Shown here: piece by piece, positions 12,814 through 24,900 of the stretch | Layout of the letters: every line of letters starts with the position of its first letter | How positions within the stretch are numbered: the stretch's first letter is position 1 | Source of the DNA: Rallus limicola | Taxonomy: Eukaryota > Chordata > Aves > Gruiformes > Rallidae | Assembly (NCBI GenBank): GCA_022605955.1 | Contig: JAKCOZ010000001.1 | Coordinates: 78,728,520 to 78,792,519 of the forward strand | DNA: 64,000 nt | Reading direction: 5' to 3' | Notes under the pieces: generated by a model | Told to the model about the DNA's origin: nothing | What the model saw: only the letters and a program-made list of their open reading frames with translations | Databases searched by the model: none | Position numbers and translations under genes: made by a program

Positions 12814-12838
12814 ACTAACCTCTTTTGGGACTAACCTC
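12811..12838 (+). repeat. 12-bp direct repeat abutting the ARHGAP31 start codon
   Basis: GGGACTAACCTC occurs at 12811-12822 and again at 12827-12838, a 16-bp period with TTTT between. The second copy ends at the base before the ATG at 12839. This is exact and directly visible. Confidence 0.9.
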
Positions 12839-12938
12839 ATGAAGAACAAGGGAGCCAAGCAGAAACTCAAGAGAAAGGGAGCCGCGAGCGCGTTCGGCTG
12901 CGACCTGACGGAATATCTGGAGAGCTCTGGGCAGGATG
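12839..12938 (+). CDS. ARHGAP31: ARHGAP31 coding exon 1 (residues 1-33, phase 1 end)
   Basis: This exon encodes the start methionine and a lysine/arginine-rich segment (K2, K4, K7, K9, K11, R12, K13) followed by [12 protein letters not shown], which leads into the RhoGAP fold. In mammalian CdGAP a small polybasic stretch before the GAP domain is reported to bind PI(3,4,5)P3, and this segment keeps that character. The donor is GTAAAT at 12939. The start was chosen because it gives the conserved N-terminus and the next in-frame methionine is M162, inside the domain. The Kozak context is weak (C at -3, A at +4). Without splicing the frame stays open to a stop ending at 13099. Confidence 0.95.
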
Positions 12939-15900
12939 GTAAATGCCTCTTTATTCTCACTCTGGTAGTGGAGGAACAGAGCGCGCGTCTCCCCCTTTTC
13001 TTACCAGTAGGATGGCAAGGACCTTTCCCAGGGCTGAGGGCTACACAACCTGGAGCTGGTTTATCCCCAGGAAGTGGAGTCACTGCTCACAATGAATGAA
13101 CAATCGGAAAATTGCTTTGGTGATGCATCTGAGTGACCCTTGCATGAGTAGTGCTGTGTGTGGGGACAGGAATGGGCTAGGGCTTTTGGGCTGCCTAAGA
13201 GTGGACGGAAGCGGCTGACTGTACGTTGTGATGCCCTCTCCCATCGCCTGGCCATGGAAGGGGGTAGTGCACTTTTAGAGGGCTAGATTCAGAAATCAGA
13301 ACAGCGCATAGCATTGCCTCTGGCCAGACTTGGAAATTCTCTTGAAGCCCACGAGACTAGAGTGTTGCAGGGCTTTAGGGAGGAACTGGGGATGTCCCTC
13401 CTGGACTCCACTACCATTCCCATGTTGTCCTCTCACTGCTGGATGGAGACCGGATAGAGACTGGGGGATGGGGTGGAGTAGGGATGGGTGTGAGGTGTAG
13501 AGGGCAGCTGAGCTAATATTTTTACTACCCTGCCTTATCTTTCTCTCCTCCTTCCCCTGACCTCTGTGCCCCCAGATATAGGACGAGACTATGATAGCTC
13601 AGACAAGAGGTAACTGCAAAAAGATCAGAGGGTCCTGAGCTTGAAATGGTCAGTCCTGGAGGAGGGAAGGAGCAGAGTGATTTTTCTTAAAGAGAGTCAG
13701 ATGATGAGAGAGGGAGTCAAGAGTCTGGCATACAGAAAGATCTGCAGTTTAGCAAGAGGAAAAATTAATACACGCCCATTACCGTCCCTGATGTGCACAT
13801 TATGTTCCAGTTTGAATTAACGAACTTTTAGAAATGTCAGGCTACTCTGAGGGAAAAAAAAAAAAGCTTCTAGCAGCAATGTCAGCTTTGTACAGGGAAG
13901 GCTGGACAATCAGGTCTTTCATTTGCTGATGAGCATGGCTGATGAAGTGCAGTGTGGGACTGCAGTGGCAGAACGATGGACTACACAAGTAGCCTTTTCC
14001 ATTGCACAGCAGAGAGAGCAGTACATATATCACTAAACTAAAATGTTATATATGGGCGTTTATTTAGGTATATGGGAAAAAGGGTCATTCAATGTCACTG
14101 TGAGGCATCCATAACAATTACTGTATCTTTTAACTTATATAGCCCATAAGGGCAACTGAATTGAAATAGCAAAAACAACAGGCTTAATGAACTGATAGCA
14201 CTTGCCAGCACAAGGTACAGATAGATAAATTCCATCCGGTGCTAGAACGAGCTGCTGCGGTGCAGAAACAATTTACAGCTGTTTACAGGAACACTGACAA
14301 ACAATGCAGGGAAGGCGGGCACAGGCAGTATATTCTGTTGAAGCAGCAAGGGGGATTTCAAAACGGAGAAACATAGTTACTGCAGTTGAAATTAGGCCAG
14401 AATAGCAAAACTTATTACCCGAAATGCCATAGTTTTTTAAAATAGTTCTTTGGGCACAAGAAAGGACATTGTCTCAAGTGCCATTTGTGGGATGGTTTCA
14501 CAGTTCCAACCTACTTATCTCTCCATGCTGAGAAGCAGTGGGGGAGAACATGAAGTTCCTTTCCCTTTATGCGGTGCTGCTATTTGCTGAATAGCACATC
14601 CCATTGCCCACTGCCGTGGGATCCAGAAATGAAAGACTCAGTTGTTATAGGTTTATTGGAAGGGTGTAAGTTAGATTGGTACAATTCAGTTCTCTGCGAC
14701 AGGGAGAGAAGAAGTGAGACAATTAGAGGTGCTATTTTATTTATTTATTTAGTGCTGGTAGGGCTCTGAGGATCAATGGGAAAGTGACTGGGTATGCCAA
14801 AGTGACATCTTGGGAAGAAGTGAAGGTCCAGATGTCCCCAGGACATCACAAGCTTGCAACCTGTTAACTACAAAACAAAATTAGAGGAGCATTTATGGTA
14901 TGAGAGATGGTTGATCTGGGGATAATTCTGCTAAGAATTATTTCCAGTAACAAGCCAGGGATCCTGCAAGCTTTGGTGGAGACGGAAAGCACTGACTTTC
15001 TCTCTGCATTAGATAGCACTACGTGTTTAACTGGTTGTTCCCTACATGGAAACAATGTTCACAGTATCTGGGAGCAATGAGGAGGGGGAGGGCACTTTGG
15101 CTGCTGTCCAGGAAATGTTTTGTAGTGGACCTGTAAGATGCACCCAGAAGGGTTAACTGGGAAAGAAGAAGAGGCTGTAGGGCAGGCAGGACACAAGTCA
15201 GATTGCTTGTGCTTTCATGCTCCGGTCTGCTTTATGCCGTCCTGCACACTCCCACAGGCAAAAAGAAGCAGAGACCTCCGTTTTTCTGGTGTTGGGGATC
15301 TCAAGGGGAGCAGAAGGGATGGCCAAGGCTAGTGCAGACAATTCAGTTTGGCTTGTTTTTCCCTCTGGATTAGTACACGGCTGTTGCAGTTAGGGGGTGC
15401 TGCACTACTCGTGTCCCCTACATGCTTGCGGTTTTTGAAAAGCAGATGGTTCTTACTGCAAGGACCTTAGTCCCTGTGCCGTTGCCAAATTCCAGTGGAG
15501 AGAATTATATTCTGCTTAAGGTATCAGCATTTCCTCTCCTGTCATTTAACTGTTTAATAACTTGCTGTGGTCTGCTTCAGAGATGGCTGCGTTTCAGTAA
15601 CGGGTGAAAAGATCCTGCTGCTGTCCCTTTCCAGGATGTACCTAAGGCTCTGTTATCAAGCGCTTGCAGCAGAGCCACAAAGTATTTCAGAGCGGTTGTA
15701 GATGGAAAGACTTCAGCAGGTATGGTGGGGTAGCTCAGGAGACTAAAAATGCGTTGGTTCTTAAGACCCGATCCGGGTCAGTGGTGGCGGACAGATGTTG
15801 CTGTCTGATGCCTGGTTCAAAGGTCAGATGCATTGAATTTATTGTATTTCAAGTCAGTTCCACCACATTTGACCCTACTTGGCCTTTTCCTGCTGGCAAT

Positions 15901-18900
15901 CTCTACACAGAGACTGGTCATGCTCCTTATGGGGGCAGACTGCTATAAGTGCTCCCAAGCATTTAAAATCATGACTCAGACCTCAGAAAATCATGAGATA
16001 AAATAAGAATCACTGCTGGGTTCTTTTTTTGCTTTCTGTTTTCTGAAACTTTGGTGTGCATCTGAGTTTTGTTTTCAAGTCTTTCTACTGGCAAGAGGAC
16101 GAAAAACCTGGGGAAAAATTAGCCTTTCTTCCTTCCCATAAAAATTCTCAATTACTTTAATAGTGGTAGATTTGATGAAAAGCTCACATGAAGGAGTGGT
16201 GGCTGGAAATACCAATGAGTAGAAGTCAACTGATTTCACATAGTCCCTCTTATGTTGCTGCCAGCACTGAATCCTCATACAGAAGCAAGTGACCACTTGG
16301 AGTGTCAGTTCTTCACTAGAAAGCAGTGCCAGGCTTTGGGCATGGGTAGGCACCGGTGCAGGAGGAAGTAAGAGCTAATTTCCTCTGCTAAAACCTTTTC
16401 CTGTGCCAGACTTCATTAAAGTGTTGTACAGGTGCAATGGAGCTAACAGGTATTAGCCCTGGAGGGTTAACCTTAGTGCCATATTTTGGCCTCTCGATAA
16501 CCAGCCAGAGGACGTAAATCTGGTAGGGTGTCTCCTCTTTTTCAAGAGGAGCAAAGCTGATACTGCCTCTGCTGAAGTCAATGCGAGGTGCAAATCAGGC
16601 CCTCAGTTCCTGTAATAACAGCAGTAACATTTTCTAGTGATGAATGGGCCAGCAGAGAAGACAAGACACGAGGTTGTGCACAAACCTTAATTGGGGCAGG
16701 GCAGTCTGAACCACCTAAGAAAACAGTCACGAAGAGTAGCCTTGCCTCTGGTTATATCACACAAGTGTTGTAAGAGGGATCTGATGTCAAAATGGAGCTT
16801 AAAATTCTCAGTACTTCTAACTATGGGAGATTCAGACTGGAGTTTCAAGTATACAACCAGGTACAGCTTCTGTTTGTTTCTAAATGGAAATAGAAACAGC
16901 ATCTGTGAAAATTTGATTGTGCTGGCAAAAGATGATCCCATCTTTTACATGGGAACTACTACTGATTCAGGCCTACCTTTGCTTCATTTGCTTAGAGCCA
17001 GGTAGGACTGGGAGAAAGGCTGAATCGTTTCCTTCATTTTTTAGCATGCTGGTGTCTAGACATTGGGATAGAAGGTGCTACCAGGACTGCAAAAACACAA
17101 ATCTCAGATTAGACGCCTTGTTCTCAGGGTATAGGTCAGCTCTGTGCTCCTAGCTTCCCCTGTTTGCTGAGAGTTAGTTCTGCTATTGCTGTACCCCTCT
17201 GTGGTTTCTTCCACATCTGTTTCCTGCCTGATGTTGTCTGGTTGAGATGCAATGAGATCAGCTTTTCCCCTTAACCCCCTCCCACACTCTTCACGGCTCC
17301 CTCAGCACCTCTCATCCTGAGCCTGTGGCACCCAAAGCGCTTTCTGTCTATTTGTCTTATGCTGCATATTGGCTTTGTTTGTTACTTGCTGTAGAATCAG
17401 AGCTGCTTCATTCGAGGAGCTCTGAAGCCACCAAACCCCTCGTGCTCTCTCCACTTGAGGCTCCTTCTTGCCGTGGCAGAGAGTGTGGCCGGCCAGTGAC
17501 ACTCCCTGATGCCCAGGAGGGAAAGGGAGCTGGTGTCTGTCTGCAAATGTAGTACAGGGAGACGGGTGAGGAAACCCTTGCGAGCCCCTGGATTGTCATA
17601 TGGGGAAGGAGACAGCAATGTGGGTAACCCACATGATATTCTTCTACACTGTGTGCCTGGGCAATGACTGCTTCTGCCTTGTCAGAATTGTATTTGAATG
17701 AAGGAAAGCTTTCATTCAGTGTAGCGGTGCCATAAAAACACTGGACACTTGGCCTGTACCAACTCCCCAGGCAGGATCTTAACCACTTTTGAGAGCTGCA
17801 GTAGGTCAAGACTTTACTGTAGGATAGGCAAGTATTTTTGAGGGAAAACATTAATTCGATGGTAACATGTTTTGTACAAAGGAAAGGTTCCCTGGATACT
17901 CTTTGGCTGTTTTGGTACCGCCCCTTAGCACGCTACCTTCTGCCTGATTTTGATGCTCTGTGTTTCATTGCAAAGCTGCCTTGCCTGTGCTCAGGTGGGT
18001 AAGGAGACCTGTCACCCAGGAGGAAAGTAGTTTGCTTTGAGAACATGGTCTCTTCTGAGCCAATTGTTAAACCTGCTACCCAAGATGTGATGCAGCCTTC
18101 CTGGGTCATGTGGCTTTCCTTCCTCGCACTTGCGTATGCAGCTTATCTCTATGTGTTTGTGGGGTGACGGCACGTGGGGATGTGCGTGCAGGTGCATGCA
18201 AATCTGTGGCACATGTAAGCATGCACCACACAAAGATGCACTTGTGAGCACTTGGTGTGTATATCTATATATATATATATTTATATTTGGAGTTTTTTTG
18301 TAAACTGCTTTTCCTAGGATGATGAAGGGACGGCATGCCCTTGCTTTTGGGCAAGTGCTTTTGGTTAGTGGCGCATGCAGGAGGTCCTGGGAAAACTGCA
18401 GAAGGATCATTATTGACAATGTGGAGGAAAAAGATGAGGACATTTACATTTATTTTTTTTTAAATCCCCTTGGAAAAATGAAAATGCCACACGAACATTT
18501 AATCCGCTGCAGAAGAATGAAGAGCTGCATTCATCTTGCTCTTAAAATTAGAAACTGTGACACTGGGGATTTCTGTCTGAAGAACCGACTGAGCTGAATA
18601 GAAACCTTTTTCTCTCTTTGTGGCCAGGTTGCTTTCAATCTAGATCTCTGCCCTGACTTACCTCACTCTGAGGCTATGCAAACACTTTTCTTCCTGCAAG
18701 GGAGGAAGCAGAGAAGGGGACAATAACAACTTCTTGTGCTGGATTGAAATGCATTAGTCCTTTTTTTTCTAATCTGATATGCTGATGCAGTCTGCTCTAC
18801 ATTTTTATGTTGCTGATGTACTAAGCAGCCCCATGACCTGCTCTGTGGGGTCTATTCCCTGGCTGTAGTCACGGACCTTGTGTGGATACTTAAGGCTGCA

Positions 18901-21900
18901 TCTCCTCATCTTCAACAGTAGCAAAAGGGTCATTCAGACTCTGAAGTTCTGGGGCAAAAGAAGGGGGACTGTATTGTACTGTGGAGGAGAGCTGTGGCAC
19001 TGCAGCCCTGAGGGCTGAGTACATGAATTGGCAGATGAAGTAGCTGCACAGGACTTGCAGGGGTAAACGGCTTCTTGGCTGTTCAGAGTCTGCCAACCCA
19101 TGTCCTGTGGACAGGGGAGTGAGAAACTCTGCTACTGAAAGGGATAGTGTAGGGGGACATAACATAAAGGTTGCTTTTTTCCACCTACTCTCGCAAGCGG
19201 AGCATCTTGTTATGAGTCCCAGATATCAGCCTCTATGGCAACAAAGTGAGAGCAACAAGACATTGGGAACAACGGGAGCAGAAGCCATCTGTCTGCTCCT
19301 GTTACTCCGCTGTTCCTCCTTATTTTGGATGACGTTTGTGTTACTTCCTCAATCTGTTTCTGGTTCCTGGGAGCTGGATTTTTGTGCCTCTGTGGCACAG
19401 TGTTACTGCAGTAAAACATGCATGTTGCAAGCTCAGCTCCTTGTTCTGTATTGACTTTACATTGCTAGTGCTGTGTGATTAGCAGAGAGTGCTTCCATTG
19501 CTGCCTCCTGGTTCACAGCTCCCTTACCAAGCACTGCAGGAAGCACACGTGTTGTTTGCATGCAGTAAATCCCACTTTGATCTTGCCTTCTCCCATCCCC
19601 TGCGAACAGCGTGAATCACATGTCTTGCCTGCAGATGCTAGATTAGAAAACATATCTTGATTCAGCAAATGTTTTCTCTCTGTTGGTAACAGCTGATTTC
19701 ATCTGAACTTAGGAAACCAAGGAGCGGGGACTTGATGCGTGTGGTTTCGCAGCTCTCAAAGGCTCAAGGGGAGAAGTGCAGTGGATGAAATGCTGCAACT
19801 GCACAGGGTGGTCGTATGGCCTAGACTGATGTAGACATGGAGAGCAAGTAGTTTGGGGGATCCCCGAGAATCTGCAGTGCTTGGATCCACAGTTTTGGTG
19901 TAGGCCTGGTCCTAGTGGGGGGGGAGCTCATGACACAAACGAGATACTGGAAAACTCAAGCTTTGCATATATGATACAGTTCTACAGCAGCAACATTTTC
20001 TGGCAGTCAGGGTGGTGCCAAAGATTTACATTCCAGCATTTCCCCTTTAACGGTAATGGGAGAAATGAAAACAGCCTGCCCGTAGCGGTATTCCCAGACC
20101 TGCTCTGAAGGGCCTGGGGTGGGTGGCTGTAAGGCTGACTGCCCCCATCCCTGCTTTGGATGGATCCCTGGTCCACACTGGATGCAGGTTTCCTGAGTGA
20201 GAAGTACCAATGGAGAGTGATTAAAGGACGGAGAGCTACTAGTGTCTGCCTCCAGTTCTGAACCACCAACGAGGCATCGGATGTATTTAGAGCTTTGACA
20301 CGGGAACCTACAGGTACCTTATAACAATACATAGGCTGCTAATTGGATCCACTGCTGGTTGCTTTAAGGGCAGCCAGTGTTGCTAGTTGCCTACCGGTGC
20401 CTCCTTTCCATACATTCCCAGAGCCCCAAGCCCCAGTTGTCCTTTGTTCATATGCCAGAGCCTTCAGCTTCTCTGCTGATAACTTATGTGAATGCGTCTT
20501 GCACTGTCAACAACAAAAAAAAATGTTAAAAAAATCTGCAGCATGTTTACAACAGACACAGACAGAGAACCGTGTAACATAAATTGAATTCAACATTCAA
20601 TTAAATAACATGGGGCAACTGTGCTGACTGTATTATTAACTTTCATCCTTAATACAATAATGTAGCCCTCTGTTTTCTATATTTGTCTGAAACCACAAGC
20701 AGACTTTCTGGTCTTCTGCACCACTGTGAATGCAGATATGAAAGTACTTACCATGGGCTTGAGACCTAGGTCGTGTCAAACTTCTAGGTCCTAGCATAGC
20801 ACAAAGTTATAGACACCAACTTCACCCTCCCACAAGTGCCAAATCAATGCCATCAGTGTGTGTGACAGCAAAGAGTTTACTCACTATTGCTACGAGTCTT
20901 TCAGCACATCCCACTTCAGTGGACAGGGAAGTCCCAGCCCTCTTCTGTCTGACCCTCTTGCCTTGAACACAACCCTTCAGCTGGATTAGATTCCCCCTTC
21001 TCAGCCCCACAGAGGCACTTTTGATCTTGCACCAAAAGGGATAAAGCAAACATCAAGCTTTTTACAGTTTGCTTCAGTTTCTCTGCCTCAGTTGCTGTCC
21101 TCCCTTTTGAGAGCAGCATCCTGGCCTATGTTCAAACCAGCCTGCCTCCATCCTGGTGTCAGCAGCTGATGCTGTGTGTGTGGGACAGCCCCAGTTCCAA
21201 GCAATGCTGGGTTGACTGGATGGCCTCTTTGGATTTAGGTAATTTAACGTGCATATAGGAAAAGTTACATTAACAGCAGCGGAAAATGTGACACAGAATT
21301 CAGTAGTACTGATACAAGTGGGGATCTCTTGAGATTGTTTAGACCAACTGCCTGCTCAAGCAAGGTCTGCTAGTGCTGGTTGTCCAGGACTATGTCCAGC
21401 TGAGTTATGAGTATGTCCACAGATACAGACTCCACAACTGCTCTGGGCAACCTGAATCAGCCTTTGACTACTATCACAGAAAAAATAATGTTGTGTTCAG
21501 ATGGAACCTCATGGGTTTTTAATTTGTGCCTCTTGTCCTGTCAATGGGCACCACTGAGAGGATCCCCTTTCCCTTTTCTTCATTCCTCCCCATCCGTTAT
21601 TTGTGCACATTGATAAGATCCCTCGTGATCTTTTTCTTAACCAGGCTGAACAGTCACAGATCTCTCAGCCTCTCCTCCTGTGAGAGGTGCTCCAGTCCCT
21701 TAATTATTGTGCACCTGAGCTGGTGTCACTCCAGTAAGCCTGTGTCATTCTTGTACTGGGGAGCTGGACACAGGAGTCCAGATCAGTGCTGAGTAGAGGG
21801 GAAGGATCCCATCACTGAGCCTGCTGACAAGACTGGAGAAAGGAGCTACTGGACAGGGTACAAAAAAAAGATTATGAATATGATTAAGGGACTAGAACAT

Positions 21901-24900
21901 CTCTGTTATGAAGAGAGGCTGAAAGACTTAGGACTTTTTAGCCTAGAGAAGAGAAGACTGAGGTGGGATCTTATCAACGCTTATAAATACTTGTGGGGTG
22001 GGTGTCAGGAGGATGGGGTCAGTCTTTTTTCAGTGGTGCCCTGTGAGTGGAGTCTCCTTCTCTGGAGATACTCAAAACCCACCTGGACGCTATCCTAAGC
22101 AACCTGCTATAGGTAATCCTGCTCTGGCAGGGGGGTTGGACTAGATGATCTCCAGGGGTCCCTTCCAACCCCTGCCCTTCTGTAACACTCTTCTGATGAT
22201 CTTAGTAATTTATACAGTTTCCTCCAGAAATTTGCCTTAGCCTCCCAGCCTAGGCTGGCAATTTCAGTCAATAACTAACAAGCAGTTGGGGCGGTGTTAA
22301 GCATCCTTCCTGCCCTGGTTAAAGCTGAAAACGGATTGTCTTTTCATAAAGGGCTGCTATTCTTTAATGATTTCTGCAGTCTTGCTGCTGGCCAGCTTAA
22401 ACAAATTAGTGCAGGCTTTATATAATATGCTGATATGCCGCATCTGATGAAAGCTTTGCAGAGCCTTGGCTTACCAGAAAGCCTACAAAGAAAGCAGTGA
22501 AGCAGCACACCTTTCCCAGGCGGTGGTTGTACAGCCCCCCCGAAGGCGCTGTGCCTTCTGGCACTGGGGGCTTATGGCCAGAATTCACTGTACCTATGCT
22601 ATGTGCCCCCTTCCCCAGCACAGGGACTGGGTGAGGGGAGGGCAAATGTGCATCCCTGTGCAGGATTCTCAGCTGTGGCTGCTGCTCTCAGAAATGCGCC
22701 CTGAGCAGCTGAGCTGGGTTCATAGCCATTTATCTCCAGCTCCTCTCTCTGCCCTCTCCTATGCTCAAGGCTCAGCTAACTAAATGCCTTTGGAAATGCT
22801 ATTATCTCCTGTGCTCTCTGGGGCCAGGAGCAGCTTGAAGATTTATCATCTGGAACAGGAGGCTTTGTTTAGTTCAGTAAAGCACAGAACTGTTAAAGAA
22901 AGAACAAAAACAAACCCCCAAACCAAATGCAAAGCTCTATTTACATCTCACATCTTTTCTTCAGCGTCTCATCTGGGAATGTGTGTGCATTTGGTTTTGT
23001 AATGGGATTAAATGCTGTCACGTGGTGAAATGGTTAGCGGAGAGATACCTGCATCTCTAGAGTCGGGACTGAACATCCAAAGGGCCAGGAGACAGTCCTG
23101 ATGTGACTTAAGTTGTGTAACTTGTTTCCGACACGGTGTTAGACAGGGTACCAGCTCTAATTCTCCTCTATGAACTTAATTTAAAGGATACCATTATGGG
23201 TTTCACCAAACACAGAAGCGTTGGCGCTGCCTTTTTTTTGCTGAAGGGTGCTGATGTGCTCGCAAGCTTCACCTACGTATGGGATGCAGGGCTGAGAACC
23301 CAGGCTAGATCTGTGCCCAATCTTATCATCTATAGTCACTGGCTCATCAAAAAAAAAGCTGATTTAGCAAACCCAGAACACCATGAGAAAAGGAAGGGGT
23401 TTGTTTATTTGGATCTGAATATGTCATTTGGGATTTTTTTGCTACCATGTTTGCCATCTTTAGCCGCAAATGTGACTGTCACTCCTGTTGCATACAGGCA
23501 GCTTGGCGTCACAACAGGGGCAATCAGCCTGTGGAAAACCCTTTGCTCCATATGCAACTAGTGCTTGTTTTTCTGTTCATCTCTCATTATGGTGGTGCTG
23601 GTGGTGATGGCAGTCACACCTCAGGAGGTTCGGAGGTGTGATCAGGCAGGGTGAGCCTCCTTCTGGATCCCTTGCATCTGTGCTGCAATTTGTGTGAAAT
23701 AAATAAGCTGTCAGCGGGACTGAATTGTTTTCTTTCCTCGTGAAAAATCAGAGAGGGGAATAGCGTAACCATTTTGCTCTTTCTCTTGCATGCTCTGCTT
23801 GGTATTGCATTTTCCTTACCCTGGTTCTGGTCAGGTAGTTTCAGATACATGAGAGGCTAAATGAGAACAAACACTCTTTTGAGATTTATTGCATCTTCTG
23901 CTTCTAATCAAGCCAGAAAAATAGAGCAACAGACTTCCTTCTATAATCCTGTTCTCTCCCTTCCAGTCCCGGCTGGAAACCAGGAGTACAACAAGGTAGA
24001 GGAATGCAGGGAAAAAAAAAAAGTTAAAACAAATGTCCTGAAGCCTCTAAAAGGAGTGTGGGCTTTGGCCTGAGGCAATGGCTCAGGGTTACCAAACGGG
24101 CATGGGGGATTCTCCCTTCTCTCGAGTGTTTTCAGTTCCCGTTATTTAGTTGGGTTTTTTAGATCCCCCACCCGCCCTCTCTCCCTCCTCCATTTCAATA
24201 ACTTCATTGCCAGGATGGCAGTATGTGTGTGTTGCCAAAGTCAATATATCAAGCGTCAGCGCCTGAGGCGGGCTTAAGAGCAGTAAATGGGAAGAGCTGG
24301 TTTTGATCTATCGAGTCCATTATTCTTCCTTCCTGGCTCGATAGCGAGCGCCAGTCACGTACTCTTGCCCAAGCTTTGCTGAGTAAAGCCACAACCAGGG
24401 GCCATGTCAGGAAATCCAGTTCTGCATCCCAACAACTTTGATTTGGGGGTCTCCCTCTAGACACTGTCCTGCAGCCCCCATCCCTAGATCAGCCAGGTGC
24501 AGGTGACCCCTCCTCGGGGTGGCAGGCAAAGTGGGGAGGCAGCCCCCCGGCACTGCTCATAAATGTGCTTCAGAGGCAGGGAAGGAACCAATGTAATAAA
24601 CACAAAGAAGGGCTAGGAGTCCTAATTAGTCCTCATTTCCAGCCTGGTAAAATGCCCATCTGTCACTCTGTTGCAATAATGAGATTTGAGAAGATTAACT
24701 GAATACTACTTAGGCTCCTAAACACGGCAGCTCAATAAGCGTGCTGCTGTTCAGCCTTAAGCCATGCTCGCAGCAATTACACCCTGAGCAGCAGGTTTAT
24801 GTCTGGTTAGCGCTTGCAAGGGAGTTGCCCAAAGAAAGCTGCTGCCGCAATGGGGTGGATGATTCAGAAGATGGCAAGCGTAGCTTCACTTCAGTCGAGT

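Larger units (their letters stand above)
11880..12838 (+). promoter_or_regulatory. ARHGAP31: Putative ARHGAP31 promoter and 5' leader
   Basis: This stretch immediately upstream of the start codon has more CpG dinucleotides than its surroundings (clusters near 11890-11960 and 12370-12920). I see no TATA box at a convincing position, which suits a CpG-type dispersed promoter. It includes a (CA)20 tract, G-rich runs, several upstream ATGs and a short direct repeat at the ATG. The transcription start site and any non-coding first exon cannot be placed from sequence. Confidence 0.5.

Noticed and set aside
17408..17851. 147-codon minus-strand ORF in intron 1
   Set aside because: No family resemblance or splice context; expected by chance in a window of this size.
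21526..22098. Open frames over the 21-22 kb region
   Set aside because: They fall within CR1 3' fragments and are not part of a functional reverse transcriptase.
23020..23130. Possible further MIR-like fragment
   Set aside because: Only scattered words match the MIR core and in uncertain order; not strong enough to annotate.
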